From the NCBI GenBank assembly GCA_036337295.1, contig JAYZEN010000001.1, positions 1 to 64,000 of the forward strand: a DNA stretch of 64,000 nucleotides. Reading direction: 5' to 3'. Positions 16,731 to 25,936 of the stretch are shown in pieces (the first letter of the stretch is position 1; every line of letters starts with the position of its first letter). Made by a program: the position numbers and the translations under genes. The notes below the pieces were generated by a model. That model was not told the origin of the DNA and made no database searches. It saw only the letters and a program-made list of their open reading frames with translations. The DNA comes from Ketobacter sp036337295 (GTDB lineage Bacteria > Pseudomonadota > Gammaproteobacteria > Pseudomonadales > Ketobacteraceae).

Positions 16731-18302
16731 TCAATCCGGATTGTTAGTGCCAGTCTGAGTCAGCGCCAGGTGTTTTGCTGCCAGATAGATGAAGAACAAC
16801 ACCGGCAGCCCCAGCAACCCGGTAATGGTGAAAAACGGCACATAGCCCAGGGCCTCCACGATGGAACCGGAATAACCTGCCGTGAGCTTGGGAATCAGCG
16901 TCATCAGAGAGCTGAAAATGGCGTATTGCATGGCGGTGAAACGCACATTCACCAAGGCCGACAGGAACGCGATGAACGAAGCACTGGCAATCCCGGCCGC
17001 CAGGTTATCTGCCGATACCACCCCATACAGGACATAGACATTGTGGCCGGTCTGGGCCAGCAGAATAAAGCACAGATTAGTGGCCACCACCAGAATGGCG
17101 CTGACCGCCAGCATCAGCATCACCCCAAAACGCATGGTGAGCACGCCCCCCAGAAATCCCCCAAGAATCGTCATCCAGACGCCGAACAGTTTAACCGCCG
17201 TAGCGATCTCCTCTTTGGAAAACCCCATCTCCGTATAGAAGATGTTGGAAATCACCCCCAGCACCACATCCGAGATGCGAAACAGGCTCACCAGACACAG
17301 CAGAATAACGGTGGTCCGAGTGCCGTAGGTATAGAGGAAATTACGGATGGGCTCCAGGTAGCTGACCGCCACCAACTCCCGGCTGGCCACCCCCAGCGCC
17401 ACCAGTCCCCGGGCGAGCCCGAAGGCAATGGTGACCGCCGCACTGAAGCGAAGCACTTCCAGCAAAAAAGCACTGAGGTGACCGTCCATCCCGGATACTG
17501 AGGCTTTGAGCTGGGCAATGCCCTGCCCACCCCAGAAAAAGGTGGCCACAAAACCGGTGGCCGCCAGCACAAACAGGGCACATAGTCTTACGTAGTCAGA
17601 ATTGGCGAAGCGGTCATAATCCCGCTTGATCACCGCAGGCTCCTTGATCCAGAACGCCGTCGCCACCCCCACCAGCATGAACAGGGGGATGATCAGGTGG
17701 GTCATGCGCCAGGCCTCGTAGAGATAGTGTTCCCGGGTGGTACCAAAGTAGGCCGCCAGGTACAGCGCCCCGGCGCCGGTGACGATCATGCCCAGCCGAT
17801 AGCCGGCGATGTAGGTGGCAGACATCATGGCCTGCATGTCCGCGTCCGCCACCTCAATCCGATAGGCGTCGATTACGATGTCCTGGGTGGCGGAACTGAA
17901 TCCCAGCAGCACCGCCGCCATGGCCATCACCAGCACCGCGCTCTGCCCTTGCGCCGGGTCAGTCACCGCCATCAACAGAATCGCGCCGATGATGCCGAAC
18001 TGGGCCAGCAACATCCAGGAACGGCGGGCACCAAACATCCGGGTCAGCCAGGGAATCGGCACCCGATCCACCAATGGCGCCCACACAAACTTGAAGGAGT
18101 AACCCAGTGCGGCCCAACTGAAATAGGTGACCTCGGACTTCTGGATGCCCGCCTCCAGCAGCCAGATGGAGAGTGAGGAAAAAATCAGCATGATCGGCAG
18201 GCCGGCGGAGAATCCCAGCAGCAGCATCACCCAGACCTGGGGCTGCAACACGACAGAGAGGCTGTCGCGCCAGGAGTGGTGAAATTTCAGGTGGTTGCTC
18301 AT
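16731..18302 (-). CDS. ampG: Muropeptide permease AmpG (MFS)
   Basis: AmpG imports GlcNAc-anhydroMurNAc peptides from the periplasm for cell-wall recycling. The protein has the AmpG signature at its start (LLLGFSAGLPIMLIFSSLSIWL), the YFSWAALGYSFKFVWAPLVDRVP segment near residue 55, many hydrophobic helices, and a total length of 523 residues from the chosen ATG at 18302. An alternative ATG at 18347 would add 15 residues; neither has a good ribosome-binding site. The family's usual start near MSN-HHSWRDSL favours 18302. It works with AmpD, encoded at 34.2-34.8 kb. Confidence 0.92.
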   Translation of the reverse strand: MSNHLKFHHSWRDSLSVVLQPQVWVMLLLGFSAGLPIMLIFSSLSIWLLEAGIQKSEVTYFSWAALGYSFKFVWAPLVDRVPIPWLTRMFGARRSWMLLAQFGIIGAILLMAVTDPAQGQSAVLVMAMAAVLLGFSSATQDIVIDAYRIEVADADMQAMMSATYIAGYRLGMIVTGAGALYLAAYFGTTREHYLYEAWRMTHLIIPLFMLVGVATAFWIKEPAVIKRDYDRFANSDYVRLCALFVLAATGFVATFFWGGQGIAQLKASVSGMDGHLSAFLLEVLRFSAAVTIAFGLARGLVALGVASRELVAVSYLEPIRNFLYTYGTRTTVILLCLVSLFRISDVVLGVISNIFYTEMGFSKEEIATAVKLFGVWMTILGGFLGGVLTMRFGVMLMLAVSAILVVATNLCFILLAQTGHNVYVLYGVVSADNLAAGIASASFIAFLSALVNVRFTAMQYAIFSSLMTLIPKLTAGYSGSIVEALGYVPFFTITGLLGLPVLFFIYLAAKHLALTQTGTNNPD

Positions 18303-18508
18303 AAACGCTGGGTCTACCGACGGCTGCAAGGGAAACTGCACCCGCATGCTAACCAAAAAAAACCGGGCAAGCCAAAAAAATCCGATAAATCAGTGGGCTA
18401 TTTCACTGAACGGCATTGCGGAATTAGACATATCTCAGACTCTCGGCCACACTTATTCTTCAGAAGCCCGACCACGAATAATAACAAGCCGGAATGAAAT
18501 AGGTTCCT

Positions 18509-19480
18509 ATGCCGAACGCTGATCTGCCCATCATGATTGTGGACGATGCCAAGTTTTCCGGTGCCGTCATTGGTCGCACACTGAAAGCCGCCGGTTTTAG
18601 GGACATTCGCACCGCCAGCAGCGCCCAACAAGGCCTGGCCATGCTGGAATCCCGCCCGGTCAACGTCTTGATTGCTGACTGGCTGATGCCGGAAATGGAC
18701 GGTCTGGAGCTGGCCGGGCGGGTACGCCAACTGGACGAAGCCACCAATCACTTCACCTACATCATGCTGCTCACTGCCAAGGAAGGGGATCAGGCCCTGC
18801 GCCAGGCCTTCGACCAGGGGGTGGACGACTTCATCAACAAGTCCGTCATGAACCAGCAATTGCTGCCCAGAATCTATGCCGCTGACCGCCTGTCCTGCCT
18901 GCAGAACCGGCTGCTGCAGGAGAACCAGTTGCTGGTGGAATCCAACCAGCGCTTCAAGAAGCACTCGCTGGTGGACCCGCTCACCGGCCTGGGGAACGGA
19001 CACTTCGCCATTGAGCGTCTCACCGCCACCATCAAACACGCCGAATCCCGCCAGGGCGCTGCCTGCGTCATGGTAATCAACCTGGATAACTATAAGGAAT
19101 TGATGGGCACCCACGGCAAGAAGATCATGCGGGAGATCGTCGTCAGCACTGCCCGGCGGCTGCGCCAGCTGGTGCGCCCCCTGGACGTGGTGTCCCGGCT
19201 TTCCAACGAACAATTTGTCGTCGTCACCCACCAACCTGATATCATGCAGGCTAACGCCGTCACCTATCGCCGGATATACGACGCGTTGAACGTAAAGGCC
19301 GTGAAGACCTCCAAGGGCTTTGTCAACATTCGGGCCGCCATGTGCATGTCTGCCGCGGATGAGGAAACCGGGTTTCCCTCCGCCGACAAAATGCTGGCGA
19401 TCACCCAACAGCAAATCCCCAATGCCCGGGACACCGGGCGCCTGATGGTCATTCGCTGGCGCACCGCAAAATCCAACTGA
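18509..19480 (+). CDS. Response regulator with a degenerate GGDEF output domain
   Basis: Residues 1-125 form a receiver domain (PIMIVDDAKFSGAVIGRTL, phospho-acceptor Asp in VLIADWLMPEMDGLEL near residue 54, KS motif near residue 112). Residues 160-320 resemble a diguanylate cyclase domain (SLVDPLTGLGNGHFAIERL, INLDNYKELMGTHG). The catalytic GGDEF motif is replaced by SNEQF in RLSNEQFVVV, so both glycines and the metal-binding acidic residue are lost and cyclase activity is unlikely. The domain may instead bind GTP or c-di-GMP, or only partner proteins. It diverges from ampG and is followed by panE after 10 bp. No cognate kinase is adjacent. Confidence 0.88.
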   Translation: MPNADLPIMIVDDAKFSGAVIGRTLKAAGFRDIRTASSAQQGLAMLESRPVNVLIADWLMPEMDGLELAGRVRQLDEATNHFTYIMLLTAKEGDQALRQAFDQGVDDFINKSVMNQQLLPRIYAADRLSCLQNRLLQENQLLVESNQRFKKHSLVDPLTGLGNGHFAIERLTATIKHAESRQGAACVMVINLDNYKELMGTHGKKIMREIVVSTARRLRQLVRPLDVVSRLSNEQFVVVTHQPDIMQANAVTYRRIYDALNVKAVKTSKGFVNIRAAMCMSAADEETGFPSADKMLAITQQQIPNARDTGRLMVIRWRTAKSN

Positions 19481-19490
19481 CCACACGTGT

Positions 19491-20393
19491 ATGACTGAAC
19501 CCTGGTATGTCCTGGGGCCCGGTGCCATGGGCTCCCTGTTCGCCTGCTATCTGCAGCAGGCTGGTTTCCCGGTGTACCTGATCGGTCGCGGCGGGCAGGC
19601 CGTCGCCTGCACCATTGAACGGATTGAGGCAGACGCCTGTTTCCAGCATGCCTTTACCACCGCGCCGGCGCATGCGCCCATTCAGCAACTGCTGGTCACG
19701 GTCAAGGCCCACCAGACCCAGGTGGCCCTGCAGTCTATTCAAGCGCGACTGGCCCCGAGAGCAACCATCGTCTTCCTGCAGAATGGTATGGGAGCCTGGG
19801 GGGCAGCCGAGCAGGCGTTTCCCGACGGCACCCTGCTGCTGGGCACCACCACCGAAGGCGCCAATCGCCCCACACCCCGCCAGATCAGGCACGCCGGCTC
19901 CGGCGCCACCCACTTCGGCGCCCTCCACCCGGCACAACACTCTGCGGCACTGGCCCTCTGTCGACAATGGTCGGGCCTGCCACTGACCCTCGAGGCGGAC
20001 TCGAACATTCAGGCCCGGCTTTGGCAAAAGCTCGCCATCAATTGCGCCATCAACCCGCTGACGGCGCTCTACGATTGCCCCAATGGTGACTTGCTGGACA
20101 ATCCCACGGCTCTCGCGCAAATGGAAACAATCTGTGAGGAAGTAGCAACCGTAATGGTGCGGGTATGTGAGCTGAATGGCATCGAGAAACCGGTCCAGGA
20201 CTTGTTCGCGCTGGTCAGAACCGTTGCGACCAGAACCGCTGGCAATATTTCATCCATGCTGCAGGATGTGCGCAATCATCGGGAGACGGAAATAGACTGT
20301 ATAACCGGATTCCTGCTGCAGGAAGCGCAGCGACAAGGCATCCACTGCCCGCTCAACGAGCAGATTTACAAGCAGGTCAGGCAGTTGTACTGA
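19491..20393 (+). CDS. panE: 2-dehydropantoate 2-reductase (ketopantoate reductase)
   Basis: The enzyme reduces ketopantoate to pantoate with NADPH in pantothenate synthesis. The 300-residue protein has the N-terminal dinucleotide site GPGAMGSLFACYL at residues 8-20, the LLVTVKAHQT segment with the family Lys near residue 67, the substrate-binding KLAINCAINPLTAL segment near residue 180, and a C-terminal helical domain with SSMLQDVRNHRETEID near residue 258. Length is typical. Its last 17 bp overlap the convergent small gene. Confidence 0.95.
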   Translation: MTEPWYVLGPGAMGSLFACYLQQAGFPVYLIGRGGQAVACTIERIEADACFQHAFTTAPAHAPIQQLLVTVKAHQTQVALQSIQARLAPRATIVFLQNGMGAWGAAEQAFPDGTLLLGTTTEGANRPTPRQIRHAGSGATHFGALHPAQHSAALALCRQWSGLPLTLEADSNIQARLWQKLAINCAINPLTALYDCPNGDLLDNPTALAQMETICEEVATVMVRVCELNGIEKPVQDLFALVRTVATRTAGNISSMLQDVRNHRETEIDCITGFLLQEAQRQGIHCPLNEQIYKQVRQLY

Positions 20394-20661
20394 GGCTTTT
20401 GTCCACTTTGCGGGTGACGGTGCCGGCGGTGCAACTGAGTTCTGAGTGCCGGTTCAACGCATCCAGGGCCAGTTGCTGACACAACAGCTCCAATTCTTCG
20501 TTGTCAGAGCCGGCGCAGAGCACATACGCCATATTGGCTGTGGCTTCAAGTTGCCCCAGAACATAGCACTCATGCTCACTGCCACGGTGGGTCAGGGCTG
20601 TACGGGACGCTGCATTCAGCAATTCTCGAAGTAACTCAACATCAACATTCACCCTACTCAT
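20377..20661 (-). CDS. Small protein of unknown function
   Basis: The 94-residue product is largely helical by composition (MSRVNVDVELLRELLNAAS, DNEELELLCQQLALDALNR) with two central cysteine-containing strands. A GGAGG ribosome-binding site lies five bases before the ATG, and the gene converges with panE with a 17-bp overlap at the ends. I recognise no family. No signal peptide or membrane segment is present, so it is probably cytoplasmic. Confidence 0.65.
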   Translation of the reverse strand: MSRVNVDVELLRELLNAASRTALTHRGSEHECYVLGQLEATANMAYVLCAGSDNEELELLCQQLALDALNRHSELSCTAGTVTRKVDKSLSTTA

Positions 20662-20721
20662 GCAGCCCTCCGTCTCTCACTACTGCGTGGCAATTTCAGG
20701 CCAAATCGCGTCTCCGTCGAC

Positions 20722-20750
20722 TTGACCCTTGTAAAGCTTAGTCGTAAATT
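20722..20750 (+). promoter_or_regulatory. Predicted sigma-70 promoter of the cobalamin operon
   Basis: TTGACC (20722-20727), a 17-bp spacer, and TAAATT (20745-20750) precede the adenosyltransferase gene by about 110 bp. I see no cobalamin riboswitch (no B12-box sequence) in 20662-20858. Confidence 0.45.
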
Positions 20751-20858
20751 GCAGCCCGATTCTGTGACTTTTGATACAAAAGAAGCCCGCAATTCCACAT
20801 AAATTGCTCACCCAGTAGCCGATCAATCCATAATCTATAGCCAAAAGGAGTAAGTTCT

Positions 20859-21416
20859 ATGGGCAACCGACTTTCCAAGATATATACCCGCACCGGAGAC
20901 CAGGGCAGCACGGGGCTGGGAGACGGTAGCCGTGTGGATAAAGACAGCCTGCGGGTGGAAGCCTATGGCACCACAGACGAACTGAATTCGGTTATTGGGA
21001 TGGTGCTGTCTGAGGCCGAAGTCAGCGCGCCGCTGCGGGACTGGTTATTCGAAATCCAGCACGACCTGTTTGATCTGGGGGCGGAGCTGTGTGTACCCGG
21101 GCATACGGTGTTGACCGAAGCCTTTGTGCAGCGGCTGGAGCAACACATCGACGCCATGAACGCGGACCTGCCCTACCTGAAGGAATTCATCCTGCCCGGC
21201 GGCAACCGGGCCGCCACCACCTGCCACCTGGCCAGGACCGTGTGCCGCCGCGCCGAGCGCCGGGTGCTGACCTTGTCCAAGCAGGAAAGCATCAATGACT
21301 GGGGCTTGAAATACCTGAACCGGCTCTCCGATTTTCTGTTCGTGGCGGCACGGGTTCTGGCCCGGGCCAACGGCGGCGAAGAAATCATGTGGAACCGCAA
21401 ACGCTTTGAATCATGA
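20859..21416 (+). CDS. pduO: ATP:cob(I)alamin adenosyltransferase, PduO type
   Basis: It transfers the adenosyl group of ATP to cob(I)alamin or cobinamide to make the active cofactor. The 185-residue protein has the PduO/MMAB N-terminal motif YTRTGDQGSTGLGDGSRV with the ATP-binding Thr-Gly-Asp, the AYGTTDELNS segment near residue 41, and the RTVCRRAERRV motif near residue 126 followed by NRLSDFLFVAARV. This family is unrelated in sequence to BtuR/CobA enzymes. A strong AAGGAG site precedes the ATG. First gene of the cob set; its end overlaps cobU by ATGA. Confidence 0.95.
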   Translation: MGNRLSKIYTRTGDQGSTGLGDGSRVDKDSLRVEAYGTTDELNSVIGMVLSEAEVSAPLRDWLFEIQHDLFDLGAELCVPGHTVLTEAFVQRLEQHIDAMNADLPYLKEFILPGGNRAATTCHLARTVCRRAERRVLTLSKQESINDWGLKYLNRLSDFLFVAARVLARANGGEEIMWNRKRFES

Positions 21417-21952
21417 TTGAACTGATCCTCGGTGGGGCCCGCTCCGGTAAAAGCCAACTGGCGGAACAGCGGGCGCTGGCCAGCAATAAAGCCGTGATCT
21501 ACGTGGCCACTGCCCAGAATCTGGACGGGGAAATGGCCGCGCGCATTGATCACCACCAGCGCCGCCGCCCACCGCACTGGACCACCCTGGAACAGCCCAT
21601 TGCCCTGGCGCAGAGCCTGAAGCAGGTGGATGCAAAGGGAAGCCTGATCCTGATCGACTGCCTGACCCTGTGGGTCTCCAACCTCCTCTGCCTGGAAGAG
21701 GGCCACCATTTCGCCCCCGAAAAGCAGGCCCTGTTGGACCTGCTGCCCCAATTGCAGAGCGATGTGATTATGGTGAGCAATGAGACCGGACTGGGTGTGG
21801 TGCCCATGGGCGAGCTCAGCCGCCGCTTTGTGGATGAGAGTGGCTGGCTACATCAGGCTCTGGCCGCCCTGGCAGATCAGGTCACCCTGGTGGTGGCTGG
21901 CCTCCCCTTACAACTTAAACCGACCCAACCCATACCGACACAGAACACATGA
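21413..21952 (+). CDS. cobU: Adenosylcobinamide kinase / adenosylcobinamide-phosphate guanylyltransferase
   Basis: CobU phosphorylates adenosylcobinamide and then attaches GMP, activating it for nucleotide-loop attachment. The 179-residue protein has the P-loop GGARSGKS at residues 6-13, the AQNLDGEMAARIDHHQRRRP segment containing the guanylylated histidine near residue 45, and VSNETGLGVVPMGELSRRFVDESG near residue 120. It overlaps pduO and cobT by four bases each, so translation is coupled. Confidence 0.96.
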   Translation: MIELILGGARSGKSQLAEQRALASNKAVIYVATAQNLDGEMAARIDHHQRRRPPHWTTLEQPIALAQSLKQVDAKGSLILIDCLTLWVSNLLCLEEGHHFAPEKQALLDLLPQLQSDVIMVSNETGLGVVPMGELSRRFVDESGWLHQALAALADQVTLVVAGLPLQLKPTQPIPTQNT

Positions 21953-23034
21953 CTGAGACCACTTCGACCGCCCTTGATCCAGCCTGGTGGACTGAGCCCG
22001 CTGCGCGCCCCAGCGTCAGCGTAGAAGCCGCCGCCAGCGAACGCCAAAACCAGCTCACCAAGCCACCGGGGGCCCTGGGCCGGCTGGAGCAGATCGCTAT
22101 CCAGTTGGCGGCCATTCAGAGTCAGGTCAAGCCCAGCCTGGAGCAGGTGCACATCGCCGTGTTTGCCGGTGATCACGGCATTGTGGAGGAAGGGGTATCC
22201 GCCTTTCCCCAAGCCGTGACGGTGGAGATGCAGCGTAACTTTATCCGCGGTGGCGCTGCCATCAGCGTGCTGGCCCGGGAACTGGACGCCACCCTGGAAG
22301 TGATCAACACCGGCACCCACGCCGATCCCAATCAGTTACCGGGTGTGGTGCACGCATCCATCGCCCCGCAAACCGCCAATTTCCGCCACCAGGCGGCCAT
22401 GACCGAGGCACAATGGCAACAAGCCCTGAGCCTGGGGCGGGAATCCGTGCAACGGGCCTCTGAGCGGGGAGTTAAGCTCTATATCGGTGGTGAAATGGGT
22501 ATCGGCAACACCACTGCTGCCACCGCCTTGCTGGCACGACTGCTGAACCTGGCAGTAGGCGACATCACCGGGCCCGGCACCGGCCTGAACCAACAAGGCG
22601 TACAGCACAAAATCCGGGTGATTCAGCATGCCCTGGATCTCCATAACAACAGCTTGGCTGACGCCGGGTCCATTTCCCGCATTCTGGGGGGCTTCGAAAT
22701 CACAGCCTTGACCGGTGCCTACATCGCGGCCGCCCAACAGAGCATTGCGGTCGTCGTGGACGGCTTTATCTGCACCGCCGCCGCCGCCATTGCCTTGCAG
22801 TTGAACCCCTCCATCCGCCCCTACCTCTTCTTCAGCCATTGCTCTGCAGAGCCGGGCCATCAAAAGGTCATTGAACAACTGGGCGTGGAGCCCATTGTGG
22901 ACCTGAACCTGCGCCTGGGAGAAGGCAGCGGTGCCGCCATGGTGGTGCCTCTGCTGCGCCTGGCCTGTGCGCTGCACAATCAAATGGCCACCTTTGCGGA
23001 AGCCGCGGTGTCGGAAAAACTGGAGAACGGATGA
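21949..23034 (+). CDS. cobT: Nicotinate-nucleotide:dimethylbenzimidazole phosphoribosyltransferase
   Basis: CobT makes alpha-ribazole phosphate from the lower-ligand base and nicotinate mononucleotide. The 361-residue protein has the conserved KPPGALGRLEQIA segment near residue 39, FAGDHGIVEEGVSAFP near 73, MGIGNTTAATALLA near 184, and the C-terminal LRLGEGSGAAMVVPLL segment with the catalytic glutamate near residue 325. It overlaps the neighbours on both sides by ATGA. The residue set does not reveal which lower base is preferred. Confidence 0.97.
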   Translation: MTETTSTALDPAWWTEPAARPSVSVEAAASERQNQLTKPPGALGRLEQIAIQLAAIQSQVKPSLEQVHIAVFAGDHGIVEEGVSAFPQAVTVEMQRNFIRGGAAISVLARELDATLEVINTGTHADPNQLPGVVHASIAPQTANFRHQAAMTEAQWQQALSLGRESVQRASERGVKLYIGGEMGIGNTTAATALLARLLNLAVGDITGPGTGLNQQGVQHKIRVIQHALDLHNNSLADAGSISRILGGFEITALTGAYIAAAQQSIAVVVDGFICTAAAAIALQLNPSIRPYLFFSHCSAEPGHQKVIEQLGVEPIVDLNLRLGEGSGAAMVVPLLRLACALHNQMATFAEAAVSEKLENG

Positions 23035-23684
23035 TGTTTGGCTCCCCCACAGAACAGCGCAAAATCACCCTGGACCTGATCCGCCACGGCGAGCCGGAAG
23101 GGGGGGTGCGCTATCGCGGCTCAATCGATGACCCTTTGTCCGCCGCCGGCTGGCAACATATGCACCACGCCACCGGCCAGGCCATGGCCAGTGGCACCCG
23201 CTGGGACGCCATCATCAGCTCCCCCATGCAGCGCTGCCAGGCGTTTGCCACCACGCTGGCACACTCCCAGGATCTGCCCTTGACAGTGGAGCAAGACCTG
23301 CGGGAACTGTGTTTTGGCGAGCTGGAAGGGTTGACGCCCACACAGGCCTGGGCGCAACACCCGGAGTTGCTGCAACGGCTATGGGAGGACCCCACTCAAC
23401 ATACCCCGCCCGGGGGTGAACTGTTCACGGATTTCAGCGCGCGGGTGGCCAACTGTCTTGACCACCGGATTTTGGCCTCACCTCCGGGCGAGCATCTTCT
23501 GCTGGTGGTTCACGGCGGTGTGATCCGCTCGGCCCTGTCCCACTTTATCCACCTGACACCCCAGGACAGCTTCCGCGTGGACGTACCGTACGCCGGCCTG
23601 ACCCGCTTCAAAATTTATCTGGAAGACAACGGCCACTACAACGCGGCCCTCAGCTTCATCAACCGTTTCACCGGTACCCCATGA
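23031..23684 (+). CDS. cobC: Alpha-ribazole phosphatase (histidine phosphatase family)
   Basis: The 217-residue enzyme is in the branch-1 histidine phosphatase family. It has the catalytic LIRHGEPEGGVRYRG motif near residue 17, the acid-catalyst region RELCFGELEG near residue 91, and the second histidine in LLVVHGGVIRSALS near residue 160. In this operon position it should dephosphorylate alpha-ribazole phosphate or adenosylcobalamin phosphate. Coupled to cobT and cobS by four-base overlaps. Confidence 0.9.
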   Translation: MMFGSPTEQRKITLDLIRHGEPEGGVRYRGSIDDPLSAAGWQHMHHATGQAMASGTRWDAIISSPMQRCQAFATTLAHSQDLPLTVEQDLRELCFGELEGLTPTQAWAQHPELLQRLWEDPTQHTPPGGELFTDFSARVANCLDHRILASPPGEHLLLVVHGGVIRSALSHFIHLTPQDSFRVDVPYAGLTRFKIYLEDNGHYNAALSFINRFTGTP

Positions 23685-24421
23685 ACCCGTTGAAGATTGC
23701 CCTGGCGTTCCTCACCCGTCTGCCGGTGCGCCACGTGGATTACAACGAGGGGGACCTGAAAGCATCGATTTACTGGTATGGCGTGGTGGGCCTGGTCATT
23801 GGCGCGATACTCTGGCTGAGCCAGGCCATCCTGCTGTGGATTGCCCCCCTGCTGAACCCCGCCATTGCCGCCGCCGTATTGCTGTGCGTGTGGGTTCTGG
23901 TCACCGGGGCGTTGCATCTGGATGGGTTGGCAGACGGCGCGGACGCCTGGCTGGCAGGCGGCGACCGGGAGCGGACCCTGGCCATCATGAAGGACCCGCG
24001 CAGTGGCCCGGCGGGGGTGGCCAGCATGGTGCTGGTGTTGCTGGTGAAGTTTGCCTGCCTGCAACAACTGGTTGCCACCGCCCCGGCCTTGCTATTACTG
24101 GCGCCATCCCTGGCACGCAGCCTGATGCCAATCCTGTTTCTGCACACTCCCTATGTGCGGGAAGCCGGTTTGGCCACGCCCTTCAGGGATGGACTGGATA
24201 GCGCCACCAGCTATCTTCAAGCCGCACTATTGGCCCTGATGTGGTGGTGGTTGATGGACCTCAGCGCGCTGCTCGCTCTGTTGCTTGTAGGCGCCGTGTT
24301 TGGCTGGCTGCGCCGCTTGATGATGCAGCGCATCGGTGGCACCACCGGTGATACCGCCGGCGCCTGTGTGGAGATTCTGGAAGCCGTCGCACTGCTGGGC
24401 ATCGCCCTGGCTGTGGCCTGA
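23681..24421 (+). CDS. cobS: Adenosylcobinamide-GDP ribazoletransferase (cobalamin synthase)
   Basis: CobS joins adenosylcobinamide-GDP with alpha-ribazole in the membrane, giving the complete cobalamin skeleton. The 246-residue protein shows the family start ALAFLTRLPV, the motif LHLDGLADGADAWLAGG near residue 75 with its aspartates, the DPRSGPAGVASMVLVLLVKF segment near residue 104, and several membrane helices. It is last in the plus-strand group pduO-cobU-cobT-cobC-cobS and converges with cobQ. Confidence 0.96.
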   Translation: MNPLKIALAFLTRLPVRHVDYNEGDLKASIYWYGVVGLVIGAILWLSQAILLWIAPLLNPAIAAAVLLCVWVLVTGALHLDGLADGADAWLAGGDRERTLAIMKDPRSGPAGVASMVLVLLVKFACLQQLVATAPALLLLAPSLARSLMPILFLHTPYVREAGLATPFRDGLDSATSYLQAALLALMWWWLMDLSALLALLLVGAVFGWLRRLMMQRIGGTTGDTAGACVEILEAVALLGIALAVA

Positions 24422-24426
24422 CGAAC

Positions 24427-25899
24427 TCAGATCAATCCCTGAAGGCACGCCATATCCAGGTTCTGCTCCGCCGCGTCCGCCAGCCGGTCAATCTGACGCT
24501 CCCGCTCCAGGTTGTAATCAAAGCGTTCCGCCTGAGTCATGCCCGCCCATTGCAACAGGCTCTGCAGGGCGGCCTCAGTGTCAAAAATCCCGTGTAGATA
24601 GGTGCCCATCACATTGCCGTCCTGGGAACGGGCGCCATCCAGGTCACCGTTGCCAAAGCGCACCAGAGGTTGCTCCAGGGCAGGGCCAGTGGACACGCCA
24701 GCGTGGATTTCATAACCGCTGCAAGGGACGTTGCCGGTTAAAGGGCTGTTGCCAGTTAGCAGAATACCCTCACGGCGCTTCAGTTGTTTCTCCGGCAAAA
24801 GGTGGGTTTCCATCGGCAGCCAACCCAGCCCCGCCTCCTCAGCAGGCCGACCTTCGATGCCCAGATCGTCCACCAGCCGTTGTCCCAGCATTTGAAAGCC
24901 GCCGCAAATGCCCAGCAGTTTTCCGCCGTAACGCAGGTGCCTTTCCAGTGCCGCATCCCACCCCTGTTGCTTAAGCCAACGCAGGTCGGCAATGGTGTTT
25001 TTGCTGCCGGGCAGGATGATCAGGTCCGCCGCCGGCATCGGCTCACCGGCACGAAGGTAATGAAACGCCACCTGGGGATGCAAACGCAGGGGGTCAAAAT
25101 CCGTATGGTTACTGATGCGCGGTAACACCGGCACCACCACCTTCAGGGACTGCTCGTGCTTGTGGCTCTCATCCACTGGGTTGATGCCGTCTTCCCCGTC
25201 GATGTGGAGACCGTGCAAATAGGGCAACACCCCCAGCACCGGTTTGCCGGTGTATTGCTGCAACCAATCCAGGCCCGGTTGCAGCAGGGCGATATCACCC
25301 CGAAAGCGATTGATGACAAAGCCCTTCACCCGGGCCTGTTCCGATTGGCTGAGCAGGGCTAGCGTGCCCACCAGATGGGCAAACACGCCGCCCTTATCGA
25401 TATCGGCGATCAGAATCACCGGGCAATCCACCGCTTCGGCAAAGCCCATATTGGCGATGTCCCGGTCCCGCAGGTTGATTTCCGCCGGGCTGCCAGCCCC
25501 TTCCACCAGAATCAGTTCATATTGCTGTTGCAGCCGCTGATGGCTTTCCAGCACCGCATTCATGGCCAGGGTCTTGTACTCGTGATATTCCACCGCATTC
25601 ATCTGGTGCCGGGCTTTGCCGTGGATGATCACCTGGGCCCCGATGTCGGTGGTGGGCTTCAACAAGACCGGGTTCATGTCCACCACCGGCTCCAGTCCGG
25701 CAGCCGCCGCCTGCAGGGCCTGGGCCCGGCCGATCTCACCACCGTCCGCGGTGACCGCGCTGTTGAGCGCCATATTCTGGGGTTTGAACGGCACCACGCG
25801 CACCCCGCGGCGGGCGAACACCCGGCACAGTGCGGCCACCAGGGTGGATTTTCCGGCGTCGGAGGTGGTGCCCTGCACCATCAAAGTGTTGGCCGTCAT
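24427..25899 (-). CDS. cobQ: Cobyric acid synthase (glutamine-hydrolysing)
   Basis: CobQ amidates four side chains of adenosylcobyrinic acid diamide, using glutamine and ATP. From the ATG at 25899 the protein has 490 residues. It shows an N-terminal synthetase domain with MVQGTTSDAGKSTLVAALCRVFARRG, the LILVEGAGSPAEINLRDRDIANMG segment near residue 125, and a C-terminal triad-type glutaminase domain with the nucleophile in GICGGFQMLGQ near residue 340. The open frame extends 34 codons upstream, but those residues do not fit the family and an AAGGA site precedes 25899. It is divergent from cbiB with a 37-bp gap and is also used for salvage of cobyric acid. Confidence 0.95.
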   Translation of the reverse strand: MTANTLMVQGTTSDAGKSTLVAALCRVFARRGVRVVPFKPQNMALNSAVTADGGEIGRAQALQAAAAGLEPVVDMNPVLLKPTTDIGAQVIIHGKARHQMNAVEYHEYKTLAMNAVLESHQRLQQQYELILVEGAGSPAEINLRDRDIANMGFAEAVDCPVILIADIDKGGVFAHLVGTLALLSQSEQARVKGFVINRFRGDIALLQPGLDWLQQYTGKPVLGVLPYLHGLHIDGEDGINPVDESHKHEQSLKVVVPVLPRISNHTDFDPLRLHPQVAFHYLRAGEPMPAADLIILPGSKNTIADLRWLKQQGWDAALERHLRYGGKLLGICGGFQMLGQRLVDDLGIEGRPAEEAGLGWLPMETHLLPEKQLKRREGILLTGNSPLTGNVPCSGYEIHAGVSTGPALEQPLVRFGNGDLDGARSQDGNVMGTYLHGIFDTEAALQSLLQWAGMTQAERFDYNLERERQIDRLADAAEQNLDMACLQGLI

Positions 25900-25936
25900 G
25901 CTACAATCGCTTCCTTTTTCCGGCAGGCTGAAAAAC

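Noticed and set aside
18398..19528. Minus-strand ORF of 376 codons opposite the response regulator
   Set aside because: It is antisense to a clearly coding gene and is rich in Gly, Gln and His as shadow frames are here.
20662..20858. Cobalamin riboswitch before the adenosyltransferase gene
   Set aside because: No B12-box sequence or characteristic stem arrangement could be seen in the 197-bp leader.
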